NCBI RefSeq assembly: GCF_001897285.1
Contig: NZ_MKSM01000064.1
Span: 2,008 to 66,007 of the forward strand
Direction: 5' to 3'
DNA from: Nitrobacter sp. 62-23
GTDB taxonomy: Bacteria > Pseudomonadota > Alphaproteobacteria > Rhizobiales > Xanthobacteraceae
DNA length: 64,000 nt
Both the position numbers and the translations under genes were made by a program. Positions 43,929-52,783 of the stretch are shown piece by piece. The notes beneath the pieces are model-generated. The model did not search any database. It had not been told where the DNA came from and worked only from the letters and a program-made list of their open reading frames with translations. How positions within the stretch are numbered: position 1 is the stretch's first letter; the number at the start of each line of letters is the position of its first letter.

Positions 43929-44034
43929 TTTCATGTTCCGTGAGGACCGACGAAGAACAACTGCGTCCACGTCCAGAAATCCCGGACGGCCTTTCGATCG
44001 TCGTGAAGGACGAAAGCTAAACGTCAGAAGAGCG

Positions 44035-44403
44035 TCATTTAGTCCGCAGGATGCAGCAGGGTCCCGGGCCGTAAACGACTGTCGGCAGCCCGAACAGGAC
44101 GGGATCGTCGCGGAAGAAGCGCTCGATACCGATACCTCCCGGTATCGTACCCGCCGGGGTGCCGTAATAGGACACGCGTATCGTCGAAAAAATTATCGCA
44201 CGCCGCCGCACGGAATCGACGACTGCCAGGTTGGTGCAACTCCCGTCGAGCGCCCGCAGGCAGCGCTGAGGCGGTTTTGGCGCCTGGATGGCCGTTTGAG
44301 GCGAAGCGGGCGCGGGTTGTGCGGGTTTCGCAAAGGCGCCCACAGTGAACGCCCACATCAGTCCTCCGCATGCCACCGAGGCGATAGTGATCGCATAGCG
44401 CAT
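44035..44403 (-). CDS. exported hypothetical protein
   Basis: 122 residues with a signal peptide (MRYAITIASVACGGLMWAFTVGAFA), a Pro-rich linker (AQPAPASPQTAIQAPKPPQR) and a mature part with four Cys (CLRALDGSC, GPGPCC). It follows the outer membrane protein gene by 12 bases on the same strand and is likely its operon partner. Function unknown. Confidence 0.65.
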   Translation of the reverse strand: MRYAITIASVACGGLMWAFTVGAFAKPAQPAPASPQTAIQAPKPPQRCLRALDGSCTNLAVVDSVRRRAIIFSTIRVSYYGTPAGTIPGGIGIERFFRDDPVLFGLPTVVYGPGPCCILRTK

Positions 44404-44415
44404 ATTCCTATCCTC

Positions 44416-46509
44416 TCAGAATTGCAGGTTCGCTGTAAGCGACGTGGTCCAGGCGCGGTAGCTTAGCTGTGGCGGAAGATATTCTCGCACTTCCACCGGA
44501 ACGGTCGAGGTTTCGAGGAACGCGCCGGTGTCCTGATGTACCCAGGAATAGCCTCCCTTCAACTCGATCGAGGCGTGCGGCGAGACGGTGTAGGTCGCGC
44601 TCCCGCCAACCAGATGCTTGGTTTTTGCCGGAATGAATTCGGCGTTGATCTGATCGTAGAAATTATCCGAGCGGTAGAGGAAGCTGTAATTCGCCGCAAG
44701 CTTTAGCTGCTCCGTGATCAGAAAGGAGGGCTCGACCGAGCCGATCACGAGATGGCTGTTGGAATTGCGCCGCTCCACCACAAGAGGACCGAAGATCCCG
44801 GGGATCTGGTTCTTTTCCTGGAATGTATGCGACACGCTCATCACCAGCGCCCATTGCGGATCGAACTGATATTGCGCGACGAGGTTGCTCACATAGCGAT
44901 CACCGGCCTTGCCGCTGGCGACGCCATCGACCTTCACCACCGTTTCCGACATGTACGCAAACGATCCCTCAAGCGCGAGGTTGTCGATCTGCGTCTTCAG
45001 ATTGGCGTTGGCTGTAAAGACGCTGCCCGGATCGATCTGGTTCTTGAGGTTGAAAACGCCGAACCCCGTCGCGGCGGACGGATCTATTCCCTCCCTCATG
45101 AAACTGCCCTGCCAAGCATAGCCGCCCGAAACCGACAATGCAGTATTTTCATTCAGCCCGAAAACCAGCCCCGCCGTCGGATTGACGTTGAAGCCGGCGC
45201 CATAACTGCCGATGTCGACGAGGTCGGGGTCCATGCGCGCGAAACGCTGGTTGTTCGGAAGGTACGACGTACCGGTCGGGATATTGAGGGCGACGCCGAA
45301 CGTCGGCTGAAACGTTTCGAAGTTCTGGAGCGTCGCAGTAACCGAGGCCTCGGAATCGATCGGACCGTTGTAGGTTGCCTGCTGTCCCGCCGTTTCGTGC
45401 CGCGCGTAGACATGACCGCCCTTGAAACGGGTTTCGAGTTTCATTGAGGAGGAATCATCGTAGTCGATGCCGATCAGCGTCGGCGTGTAAACCTGATAGC
45501 CCTTGCCGCGATCGGGCGCGAACACGTTCACGCCGCGCGTGCCGGTCCAGGCCGAATAGTGCGGACCGGTACTCATGAAGGCCGACCACGTACCCGGAAG
45601 GCCCGGATCCTGCTGCGGGCTTTCCAGCGTCCCGACGGGATCGCTCAGGCCGAAATTGACCCGCGCCATCACCGTGTGCATGTCGGCGCTCACGCCGTGA
45701 ATGACCGGGTTGGCCGGGACATTGAGGGTGGTGTCGATAACCTCGTGGCGGCCGACATGATCCTTGCCCTCGAACCGGGTGTAGGCGTATTCGGCGCCGA
45801 TCGTGATATTGCGAAAGAGGCGGTATTCGAGACCCGCCCCGACCGTCCAGCCGTTGTGCCAGCGCGTGTCGCTCCAGTCGAAAATCCCGAAATTCGGCGT
45901 GAGGTATCCTGACGTCTGGATCTGGCCAAGGGCGTAACCGCCCTTCACATATAGCAGCCAGTTGTCGTTGACGGCATAGCCGAGCCGCGCCGTCAGGTTG
46001 AAGACGGATTGAATGTCGGTCGTGACGAAGGTTTCCAGCGGGACAAAGGCCTGGCCCTGCGCCGGATCGAAGTTGTTATTCTTCTCCTGGCGAAGTGGAT
46101 TGCTCATCCAGGACAGTTCGGCACCGACAAGCCACGGTCCCGAGACCATCGTATTGCAGCCGACCTGTGCGCCGACGATGCCGCGGCGATCCTTGAAATC
46201 GGCACCGTCAATCAACTGCGGATCAAGATTGCCGGTGGAGGTATAGGGATTGCTGTTGCGATAAACCCAATCGGAACGCGAAGACGCGATCCCCATCCCG
46301 GCGCCGACATAACACCCCGCCCAGCCATAGGCTGGATAGCTCTGGGCCTCTTCAGCCGGAGGTGCCTTCAGCGCCATATCGGCCGACTGCGCCACTGAAT
46401 CGAACTGCGCCAGCCAAAACATGCCCCAAACAGCAACCGACGCACACCAAGCCGACCGCGCCGACCCGCGGCCGGCGCATGCTTCCCGACGATCCATTCC
46501 CCACCCCAT
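44416..46509 (-). CDS. two-barrel outer membrane protein
   Basis: 697 residues. After a signal peptide (about 1-43, ending VAQSADMA), residues about 55-300 match the Omp31/OmpA-like eight-stranded barrel of Rhizobiales (GWAGCYVGAGMGIASSRSDW, WLVGAELSW, LTARLGYAVNDNWLLYVKGG, GAGLEYRLFRNITIGAEYAY). A linker (TLESPQQDPGLPG) leads to a second, larger barrel (about 320-697) rich in alternating strands and ending in the BAM signal Phe (SLTANLQF). The second part resembles hydrocarbon-transporter-type or unknown porins. The fusion of two barrels is unusual. The ATG 4 codons in may be the start. Confidence 0.75.
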   Translation of the reverse strand: MGWGMDRREACAGRGSARSAWCASVAVWGMFWLAQFDSVAQSADMALKAPPAEEAQSYPAYGWAGCYVGAGMGIASSRSDWVYRNSNPYTSTGNLDPQLIDGADFKDRRGIVGAQVGCNTMVSGPWLVGAELSWMSNPLRQEKNNNFDPAQGQAFVPLETFVTTDIQSVFNLTARLGYAVNDNWLLYVKGGYALGQIQTSGYLTPNFGIFDWSDTRWHNGWTVGAGLEYRLFRNITIGAEYAYTRFEGKDHVGRHEVIDTTLNVPANPVIHGVSADMHTVMARVNFGLSDPVGTLESPQQDPGLPGTWSAFMSTGPHYSAWTGTRGVNVFAPDRGKGYQVYTPTLIGIDYDDSSSMKLETRFKGGHVYARHETAGQQATYNGPIDSEASVTATLQNFETFQPTFGVALNIPTGTSYLPNNQRFARMDPDLVDIGSYGAGFNVNPTAGLVFGLNENTALSVSGGYAWQGSFMREGIDPSAATGFGVFNLKNQIDPGSVFTANANLKTQIDNLALEGSFAYMSETVVKVDGVASGKAGDRYVSNLVAQYQFDPQWALVMSVSHTFQEKNQIPGIFGPLVVERRNSNSHLVIGSVEPSFLITEQLKLAANYSFLYRSDNFYDQINAEFIPAKTKHLVGGSATYTVSPHASIELKGGYSWVHQDTGAFLETSTVPVEVREYLPPQLSYRAWTTSLTANLQF

Positions 46510-46540
46510 CTGATCGATCAGTCGCGCGTGAACTCTCAGT

Positions 46541-47197
46541 TCAGCGCATGTTACCGATGATATTTCTGTTGATCTGCTGCTGCGATGATTGAAGCTTGCC
46601 GATCATTGATCTTGTTTTATCGGCGCGACTCTGCGCCTGTTGAAGCCTCTTTTCATGCAGCGGCAGAGGTTGCGGGTTCAGCGCCTTGGTGGCGTTGCTG
46701 TTGATTGCATTGCCGTTGAGCTGCTGCTGCATCGATTGAAGTTTGTTGAGTTGCGAATTTACCGCCTGCCTGTTCTGCGCAGCCGCGCTTGTGCGCGTTT
46801 TGTCTGGCCCCGGCGGCAGAGGCTGCGGGTTCAGCGCCTTGGTGGCATTGCTGTTGAATGCATTGCTGTTGATCTGCTGCTGCATCGATTGAAGTTTGTT
46901 GAGTTGCGAATTCACTGCCTGCCTGTTCTGCGCAGCCGCGCTTGTGCGCGTTTTGTCTGGCCCCGGCGGCAGAGGCTGCGGGTTCAGCGCCTTGGCAGCC
47001 TCATTACGCTGGAACTGCGACCGCGTGCCTTGCAGGCTGGTCGCCGGCTTCAGAAACGCCTTGCCGCCGTGCATTTGCGCGACAGGCCCCGCATTGATGC
47101 GGTTCTGCGCTACGGCGAAATCCGTCGTGGCGGCAAGGGATGTTCCGAACAGGCCCGTCACCATGATCGCAACGGTCCGTTTGATGTTTCTCTTCAT
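46541..47197 (-). CDS. exported protein with 51-residue tandem repeats
   Basis: 218 residues from MKRNIKRTVAIMVTGL with a signal peptide ending near FAVAQ. The mature part repeats a 51-residue unit that starts KALNPQPLPPGPDKTRTSAA and continues with QNRQAVNSQLNKLQSMQQQ. Two full copies and a partial third are seen. At DNA level the units have an exact 153-base period (GGCAGAGG at 46662, 46815, 46968). The ALNPQPLPPG motif is found in other secreted rhizobial proteins of unknown role. Recent duplication is likely. Confidence 0.75.
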   Translation of the reverse strand: MKRNIKRTVAIMVTGLFGTSLAATTDFAVAQNRINAGPVAQMHGGKAFLKPATSLQGTRSQFQRNEAAKALNPQPLPPGPDKTRTSAAAQNRQAVNSQLNKLQSMQQQINSNAFNSNATKALNPQPLPPGPDKTRTSAAAQNRQAVNSQLNKLQSMQQQLNGNAINSNATKALNPQPLPLHEKRLQQAQSRADKTRSMIGKLQSSQQQINRNIIGNMR

Positions 47198-47251
47198 GGG
47201 ACTTCTCCGGATTCGATCCAGAAATGGAATCATGAGCGTCGATTTACGTCT

Positions 47252-47794
47252 CTATCTCCTGATCGACGTCGGTATGAAACTGCTGGCACGCGGACCATGT
47301 CTGGCAGTATCGGCCGCCCGTTTGGCCATGATCGCCGGAGCAGCGGGCGTCGCCAGCAATGCGTTCTGCCCCAGCACCCCGAGTGGCTTCTTGGCGCTGT
47401 TCGCTACCGTCGTGATACCTTTCCCCAAATTCTTGCCCCCGGAGAGGACGGCTCTGCCGGTGACCTTGACGGTCTTCTGGCCGGCGCGGATTGCACCCAT
47501 CGCAATCTTTCCGCTCGTGTTGGCGGTGACGGTCCCGACAACTTTCACCGCGCCGCCTGCTACTTTGCCGACGCCCTTGGCTACTCCGCCCGCTGCCTTC
47601 CCGACTCCCTTGGCCACCCCGCCCGCAGCCCTCCCGACGCCCTTTACGGCACCCCCGGCCGCCTTCCCGATGCTTTTTGCGGCCTTAACGGGGTTGAGGC
47701 TGAAGGCTGAAGCTGACGGGGCTGTCGCAATGATCGATCCCGCCAGAAATCCTGAAATTGCCGCCAGCCGAAATGCTTTCAATAAAATGGCCAT
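47252..47794 (-). CDS. exported glycine-zipper-like repeat protein
   Basis: 180 residues with a signal peptide (ending PSASA). About residues 35-90 carry five near-copies of an 11-residue unit KGVGKAAGGVA with G-x-x-x-G spacing, followed by Ala/Gly/Lys-rich helices and a basic C-terminus. Such repeats favour close-packed helices or membrane or cell-wall interaction. Upstream of the ALNPQPLPP repeat protein on the same strand. Function unknown; biased composition but correct signal peptide and start. Confidence 0.65.
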   Translation of the reverse strand: MAILLKAFRLAAISGFLAGSIIATAPSASAFSLNPVKAAKSIGKAAGGAVKGVGRAAGGVAKGVGKAAGGVAKGVGKVAGGAVKVVGTVTANTSGKIAMGAIRAGQKTVKVTGRAVLSGGKNLGKGITTVANSAKKPLGVLGQNALLATPAAPAIMAKRAADTARHGPRASSFIPTSIRR

Positions 47795-47882
47795 GACTAT
47801 TCCTTATTCTTCTGCTTCGAAGCAGCAGATTGCCGCCGTGCAGCCGGCCGCGACCAGTCGTCAAATGACGACTGGTCAACAA

Positions 47883-48192
47883 ATATTCCTATGATTCGAA
47901 TCCGGTTTTTCGCTGCTGTGACTGGAGCACAACAAGCTCTGCAGGACCGGCGTCCCAAAGGGCGAATTATTCCGTTCGAAGCTGTCAGGTTTCAGTTGCT
48001 AGACTAGGTCCAAATCCGCGCCTCGATACCCGACGCAACAGTCTGGGTTCGATCTCCCGCAAATCGCGGACATCAAGATCAACGATCTTGATCCGGTGAT
48101 GCGCGCGGCGGCAAGCACGTCGAGCTCGCCTCGATGAATTTGAGTTTCTCGCCTCCGGGGCACAGCGGCACCGCCCTGCCCTCCTTTAGGTT
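47883..48192. other. intergenic stretch without a supported gene
   Basis: A short reverse frame (47999-48247) is open but shows no domain. The segment separates the secreted-repeat genes from the next group. Confidence 0.35.
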
Positions 48193-48450
48193 CTATGAAA
48201 TTCGCTCCGATCGCCACTGACCGCCCTTGCTTTTGACGAGCCGCCACGTCCGCGGCGCTACCTGTGTTCCTTTCGCGGTACGATAGGTTGGAATGGAGAG
48301 ATGGATGTCATCGCCAACCAAGCGGCACTCGGCGATCACGGTGACGCCGTCGCCAAACTCGACAAGGCACGCGGGTCCCTCCTTTTGGTCATCCTCGACG
48401 GCGACGCGACCGCGACGAAACGCATGACTATGAGGGAATACGAAACGCAT
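48193..48450 (-). CDS. small hypothetical protein
   Basis: 85 residues from MRFVFPHSHAFRRGRVAVED. Soluble, beta-rich (CLVEFGDGVTVIAECRL, DDIHLSIPTYRTAKG). A longer frame to 48546 adds a stretch of poor quality. Small proteins of this kind are widespread in Bradyrhizobium. No function known. Confidence 0.55.
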   Translation of the reverse strand: MRFVFPHSHAFRRGRVAVEDDQKEGPACLVEFGDGVTVIAECRLVGDDIHLSIPTYRTAKGTQVAPRTWRLVKSKGGQWRSERIS

Positions 48451-48565
48451 GGAGCGGGATCCTCGCGGTTTGCAGGCTGTTCGAAATCTCTTCACCGGCC
48501 TGCCGGCGACATCGGGCCGTGTCGCAGTTTGAATGTCGGCTTCCAAACATCCTTGGTCCTTCGCC

Positions 48566-48955
48566 TCAGCTTTTCGCCATCAAAAGGTTGGCGTCCCGCG
48601 CAAGTCGCCAGCGACCATCTGGCTCCTTGCGGAACAGCGTCAGGGTGTAGCCGGTGCGGTGCACCGGCTCGCCGGTCGGTGGGGTAATACTCAGGTCGAT
48701 CCGATTGCGCGTGAATGCCCAATTTCCCAGTATTTGAATCTCAGCGATGTCGTTCGTCCCGTCGATCTGCAGACGTGCGGCGCTGAGTTGGTTGGCGGCC
48801 GCCTCGAACGCCTCTCGACCAAACGGCTCCTGACCGGGAACCATGAAAACTACGTCCTCGGTCATAAGCGAGAGCACCGCGGCCGTGTCACCCGATTGGC
48901 TTGCCTGCATCCAGGTTGCAACAATTTGCCGGATCGCTCGTTCGTCTTCCGTCAT
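48566..48955 (-). CDS. SnoaL-like/DUF4440 protein
   Basis: 129 residues from MTEDERAIRQIVATWM. The NTF2 cone layout is clear: helix then TWMQASQSGDTAAVLSLMTEDVVFMVPGQEPF in pieces, FGREAFEAAA, and the beta sheet HRTGYTLTLFRKEPDGRW. Such proteins act as small isomerases or unknown enzymes (SgcJ/EcaC type). GGCCGAG precedes the ATG. Alone between other genes. Substrate not inferable. Confidence 0.8.
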   Translation of the reverse strand: MTEDERAIRQIVATWMQASQSGDTAAVLSLMTEDVVFMVPGQEPFGREAFEAAANQLSAARLQIDGTNDIAEIQILGNWAFTRNRIDLSITPPTGEPVHRTGYTLTLFRKEPDGRWRLARDANLLMAKS

Positions 48956-49010
48956 CTCGGCCTCCATCTAAGCCTCGAATTGAAGGAGTAGTTTCGAGAG
49001 GACCCGCTCC

Positions 49011-50216
49011 TCACGCTGCCGCCATCGCGGGCGTTCGAGCCGGGAACGGCCGGAACATCATCAGGATCAACATGGCCGCCAGTCCCATACCCCACGATCC
49101 GATATACATCAGCGCGTAGCTCGCGAAATGATCATAGATCAGGCCGCCGAGCAGCGGCCCGGTAGACATGCCGAGGCTGCCGGCCATCGCCGTGCCGCCG
49201 ATGATCGTGCCCATCATCCGCAGCGGAAAATTCTCGCGGATGATCACGGCATAGAGAGGCATCGTGCCGGCGTAAATGAAGCCGACCACCACTGCCACGG
49301 CATAGAAGCCGCCGAGCTGGCTGACGAACGCATAGGCGAGCACGCCAAAGGCCTGCGCCAGCAGCCCGATGACAAGAACGCGCTGCGCGCCGAACCGGTC
49401 GCCGGCAAGACCGAATCCGATGCGCCCGAACATGCCGGCTATTCCCTCTACGCTATAGATCGACACGGCCGCGATCATCGGGATGCCGCAGGTCACGGCA
49501 TAGCTCACTGTGTGGAAGATCGGGCCGGAATGGGTGGCGCAACAGAAGAAGTTCGCCAGCATCAGGATGATGAATTGCGGCGAGCGTACCGCCTGCCGCA
49601 CCGTCATGCCGGCCTGCGGCTCGTCTGTGCCTGTTTCGGCCTGCGCGCCTTCCAGCGCCGGCGGGCGGCGAACGAGCAGCGCAGCCGGGATCATCAGCAC
49701 GGCTGCGATGCCGGCGATGATCAGCATGGCGGTGCGCCAATCATGGACAGTGACCAGCCAGGCCGCGAGCGGCGCCATCGTCATTGGCGCCAAGCCCATG
49801 CCGGCGGAGACGAGCGAAACAGCAAGCCCGCGCTGCGTGTCGAACCAACCGGTCACGCAGGCCATCATCGGCGCGAAAACCGCGGCCGTCGACGCGCCGA
49901 CCAGAACGCCGAACAGAAGCTGGAACTCGACCAGCGAGCCCGCCCGGCTCGCAAGCGCCAGACTGGCCACCAGCACGACCGAGCCCGTGAGCACCACTGG
50001 ACGTGGCCCGAACCTGTCCGAGAGATTGCCCCACGCCATGCTGGCCGCCGCCATCGCGACGAAGCCGAACGTCATCGCCGTGGAAATGCCGGTGACCGAC
50101 CATCCGGTGTCCTGTGACATCGGCCGCAGGAAAACGGGCAGCGAGAACATCGCGCCGATCGCGACACAGCCCAGCAGACCGCCCGCTGCGACAATCACCC
50201 AGCGATAGGAATGGCT
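49011..50216 (-). CDS. MFS transporter (monocarboxylate/oxalate-formate type)
   Basis: 401 residues from MSHSYRWVIVAAGG; the first 11 codons upstream lack family character. Twelve predicted helices. Motif WGNLSDRFGPRPVVLTGS in loop 2-3 and GRIGFGLAGDRFGAQRVLVIG in loop 8-9 are MFS-A signatures. The central loop (about 190-225) is cytosolic. The pattern of GWSVTGISTAMTFGFVAMA in helix 2 is usual in MCT/oxalate-type members. Substrate unknown, likely a small carboxylate. No regulator next to it. Confidence 0.85.
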   Translation of the reverse strand, partial: SHSYRWVIVAAGGLLGCVAIGAMFSLPVFLRPMSQDTGWSVTGISTAMTFGFVAMAAASMAWGNLSDRFGPRPVVLTGSVVLVASLALASRAGSLVEFQLLFGVLVGASTAAVFAPMMACVTGWFDTQRGLAVSLVSAGMGLAPMTMAPLAAWLVTVHDWRTAMLIIAGIAAVLMIPAALLVRRPPALEGAQAETGTDEPQAGMTVRQAVRSPQFIILMLANFFCCATHSGPIFHTVSYAVTCGIPMIAAVSIYSVEGIAGMFGRIGFGLAGDRFGAQRVLVIGLLAQAFGVLAYAFVSQLGGFYAVAVVVGFIYAGTMPLYAVIIRENFPLRMMGTIIGGTAMAGSLGMSTGPLLGGLIYDHFASYALMYIGSWGMGLAAMLILMMFRPFPARTPAMAAA

Positions 50217-50283
50217 CATGGCGTTCTCCAGCTTTTCCATGCACCGCATCGTTGTCGGCGCGATCTGTCAGTGAATTGCGCGA

Positions 50284-50835
50284 TCAGGCTGGAACGTAGG
50301 TGAGTCTGACCGCGTGCTCGCCGATACGATCATGGGCAACAAGGCGCAGCGGCGACCGGGGGCCGGCAAAGAACGGCTTGCCGCGGCCCAGCACGACGGG
50401 GTGGAGGTACAGCCGATACTCGTCGATAAGAGCAAGCTCAGTCAGGCTTAGCGCCAGGACTGGGCCGCCAACGTCGATCTCGCCGTCGAGCTCGGCCTTC
50501 AGCCCGCGTATCACCGTCTCCGCGTCATCCCGGATAAGTGTGGCGTTCGGCCCTACCGATTCCAAAGAGCGGGACACGACCCACTTGCGCTGGGCGCGCC
50601 ACGCCGCAGCGAACTCGCGTTCCGCAGCGTTCCACTCGGGATGATCCTCATCCCAATAGCGCATGACCTCATAGAGGCCGCGACCGTACACACTGCCCGT
50701 CAGACCGCGGACTTGCTCGATGAAATGACGGAAGAGCTCGGGATCAGGCGCAAATGCCTCGTGATCATGGTCGACGTAGCCATCCAGAGACTGGTTCATT
50801 GCAAAGACGAGCTTCGCCACTATCCAAGCCCTCAT
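50284..50835 (-). CDS. dihydrofolate-reductase/RibD C-terminal family protein
   Basis: 183 residues. It has the RibD-C fold layout: KLVFAMNQSLDGYVDHDHEA, the pyrimidine-reductase-like GRGLYEVMRYW, KWVVSRSLESVG and LKAELDGEIDVGGPVLALSL followed by DEYRLYLHPVVLGRGKPFF. Members reduce pteridine or pyrimidine-like substrates with NADPH, but many have unknown substrates. No riboflavin genes nearby. Start at the first ATG. Confidence 0.85.
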   Translation of the reverse strand: MRAWIVAKLVFAMNQSLDGYVDHDHEAFAPDPELFRHFIEQVRGLTGSVYGRGLYEVMRYWDEDHPEWNAAEREFAAAWRAQRKWVVSRSLESVGPNATLIRDDAETVIRGLKAELDGEIDVGGPVLALSLTELALIDEYRLYLHPVVLGRGKPFFAGPRSPLRLVAHDRIGEHAVRLTYVPA

Positions 50836-50946
50836 TCGCGATTGTTCCGGACGGCGTCCGACGCGGGGCGGAAGCGGGTTATCCGACCCGCGCTCCGCTT
50901 TGTCGGTGATCCGTGATCAAGAGGTCCGCTTCGTGCCAGCGCCGAC

Positions 50947-51393
50947 TCAACCCTGGGCCGGCTTCCAGCCGGCTGAAGGTATGGTGTTGACCATCCAGGG
51001 GACGCCGAACCTGTCGACGAGCGAGCCAAAGCCGGGCGACCAGAAGGTCTCGCCGAACGGCATGACCGCCTTTCCTCCTTCGGATAGTTGGTCGAACCAG
51101 CGCTGCCCCTCATTCTTGTCTGTGGTATGCAGGGTGACGTCGAACCCGTTCTTGGGCTTGTCGACGTTGCGCGCCCAGGCGACGTCCATGTCTGCGCCCA
51201 TCAGGGCCTGGTCGCCGACCTCGAGCCAGCAGTGCATCAACCACGTCTTGTACTTCTCGTCGGTGATCGGCATGTCGGGAGGACCGTCGCCATAGGGCAT
51301 GGCGGCGGTGATCTTTCCGCCCAGGACTTTGGCGTAGAACTCAAAGGCCTCGCGGCACTGACCCTGGAAGCTGAGGCTTGTCACGATTTTCAT
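50947..51393 (-). CDS. VOC family (PhnB-like) protein
   Basis: 148 residues from ATG 51393 after CAGGAGACGACC; the extension upstream is rejected. The PhnB/glyoxalase fold is visible: SLSFQGQCREAFEFYAKVLG, ALMGADMDVAW, GFDVTLHTTDKNEGQRWFDQ and FGSLVDRFGVPWMVN. Used in glyoxalase-type chemistry, function unassigned. It lies 34 bases after a second VOC gene, with both under a divergent MarR gene. Confidence 0.88.
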   Translation of the reverse strand: MKIVTSLSFQGQCREAFEFYAKVLGGKITAAMPYGDGPPDMPITDEKYKTWLMHCWLEVGDQALMGADMDVAWARNVDKPKNGFDVTLHTTDKNEGQRWFDQLSEGGKAVMPFGETFWSPGFGSLVDRFGVPWMVNTIPSAGWKPAQG

Positions 51394-51427
51394 GGTCGTC
51401 TCCTGTCTTGTCGGATTTCGAAGAGTG

Positions 51428-51775
51428 TCAGGCGAGATCGAGCTGCCAGGATACGCCGAAGCGGTCAGCGACCCAGCCGAAGCACTTGCTGAAGCCGTAA
51501 CCATCCAGCGGCATCAGCACCTCGCCGCTATTTGAAAGTTCGGCGAACAGCCGCTCCTGCTCCTCGCCAGACTTGCATTCGACGAAGAAGGACCAGGACG
51601 GGGTGAAGTCGAAGGCATGCTTGACCGGACTGTCGCTGGCCATCACGCCCTGCCCGGCGGCCCGGAAGCGCGCGAGCTTGATGCTGCCCTCCGCGCCCGG
51701 CAGCGAGACGTAAAGACTCATTGTCGTCTCGGCGTGGCCGCCCTGGAACATCAGGAACGGAAGCATCTTCGACAT
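51428..51775 (-). CDS. VOC family (PhnB-like) protein, 3-demethylubiquinone methyltransferase-like
   Basis: 115 residues. MSKMLPFLMFQGGHAETTMSLY begins the fold, with SIKLARFRAAGQGVMASD and GWVADRFGVSWQLDLA at the end, typical of the small PhnB-like class. It is shorter than the other VOC protein (148 residues). Divergent from the MarR gene with a palindrome in the gap, so probably repressed by it. Confidence 0.85.
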   Translation of the reverse strand: MSKMLPFLMFQGGHAETTMSLYVSLPGAEGSIKLARFRAAGQGVMASDSPVKHAFDFTPSWSFFVECKSGEEQERLFAELSNSGEVLMPLDGYGFSKCFGWVADRFGVSWQLDLA

Positions 51776-51839
51776 CGCTCATTTCCTTCGTGCGGAACTG
51801 CTGAAAGCGGTTCCGAACGGATTGACGCTCTTAATCTAA

Positions 51840-51851
51840 GTTGATATCAAC
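51840..51851. promoter_or_regulatory. MarR operator palindrome
   Basis: GTTGATATCAAC is a perfect 12-base palindrome in the 91-base gap between the VOC gene and the MarR gene. A TTGACG box lies 13 bases to its left. Likely the repressor site for both divergent genes. Confidence 0.6.
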
Positions 51852-51866
51852 ATATCTAATTCAAGG

Positions 51867-52346
51867 ATGTCAACCCGCGAAATGAAGGCTTCCCCGGACT
51901 TCGAAACCACCATTCTGGTGCGTGACACCTGCCTGTGCCTGCATGCGCAGAGGGCTGCGCGTGCGCTCGCGCGCCAGTTCGATGTCGCGCTGAAACCCGT
52001 TGGCATCACCAGCGGGCAGTTCTCTCTTCTCATGTCGCTCAACCGGCCGGCGCCGCCGAAGCTCGGCAGCGTGGCGGCGCTGCTGGCGATGGACAGGACA
52101 ACCTTGACTGCCAACCTGAAGCCACTGGAGCGTCGTGGCCTTGTGAAGACGGCAAACGATCCTGCGGACGGTCGTGCCCGATTGTTGCAACTCACGCCCG
52201 CCGGGCGCACGATTCTGGCCAAGGCGGTGCCGATCTGGCGGCATCTCCATGCCGAGATCGAAAAGGTACTGTCAGATCCGGATCATCTGCGTTCCGAACT
52301 GAATCTCATCTCGAGATTCGACATTGAGGGCGGCGTCGCCGGCTAA
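51867..52346 (+). CDS. MarR-family regulator
   Basis: 159 residues. Winged-helix layout with CLCLHAQRAARALARQFDVA, then GITSGQFSLLMSLNRPAPPK, recognition helix LLAMDRTTLTANLKPLERRG and wing NDPADGRARLLQLTPAGR. Divergent from the VOC pair, with the palindrome in between. Family members respond to phenolics or oxidants. The ligand here is unknown. Confidence 0.88.
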   Translation: MSTREMKASPDFETTILVRDTCLCLHAQRAARALARQFDVALKPVGITSGQFSLLMSLNRPAPPKLGSVAALLAMDRTTLTANLKPLERRGLVKTANDPADGRARLLQLTPAGRTILAKAVPIWRHLHAEIEKVLSDPDHLRSELNLISRFDIEGGVAG

Positions 52347-52434
52347 GAAGGTGCAGCGGGCGTTCGTCCGGAGGCATCGTGGCGGCGCGAGCTAAGCGCA
52401 CGCAGACATGGCGTGCTCGATCGATCTTGCGGTC

Positions 52435-52736
52435 TCACGAGTCGCAGCACATCCTCACCACCCTCGCGGGCAGCATCAATGCAAGCAGGATGCGATCCCA
52501 GCGCTCCGTGCCGGGTTGTAAGCGGATGCGGGCCTAAAAGATCACCGGATTCACGCGCCACAAGACCAGCGCCGATATGCCATAGACGACGATGAGAAAG
52601 GCGACGAAGATCCAGCCGAGCGACCCGTCGAGCCCACCGACTGGCAGAAAGACAAGGGCAAGCAACGCCAGCGGCAATCCGATCACGTAGCTGATCGCGA
52701 GCGCTCAGACATTGGCGCGGGTTCGGTAATCGTCAT
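52435..52736 (-). pseudogene. isoprenylcysteine carboxyl methyltransferase family gene, broken
   Basis: The reverse strand starts MTITEPAP after AAAAGGAGCACGGACAG. In another frame it continues SYVIGLPLALLALVFLPVGG, then LGWIFVAFLIVVYGI and SALVLWRVNPVIF. An in-frame stop follows, then RLQPGTERWDRILLALMLPA. This is the N-terminal membrane part of the ICMT-like family, with a frameshift near the start, a stop and loss of the catalytic C-terminus. Confidence 0.75.
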
Positions 52737-52783
52737 CTGTCCGTGCTCCTTTTCTCAGAAGAAAGGAACCTTCGCTCGGGCAT

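Noticed and set aside
46640-47894. Two long plus-strand frames
   Set aside because: Antisense to the two repeat-rich secreted protein genes, which have signal peptides and ribosome sites.
49128-50117. 329-codon plus-strand open frame
   Set aside because: Antisense to the MFS gene; His/Arg-rich shadow.
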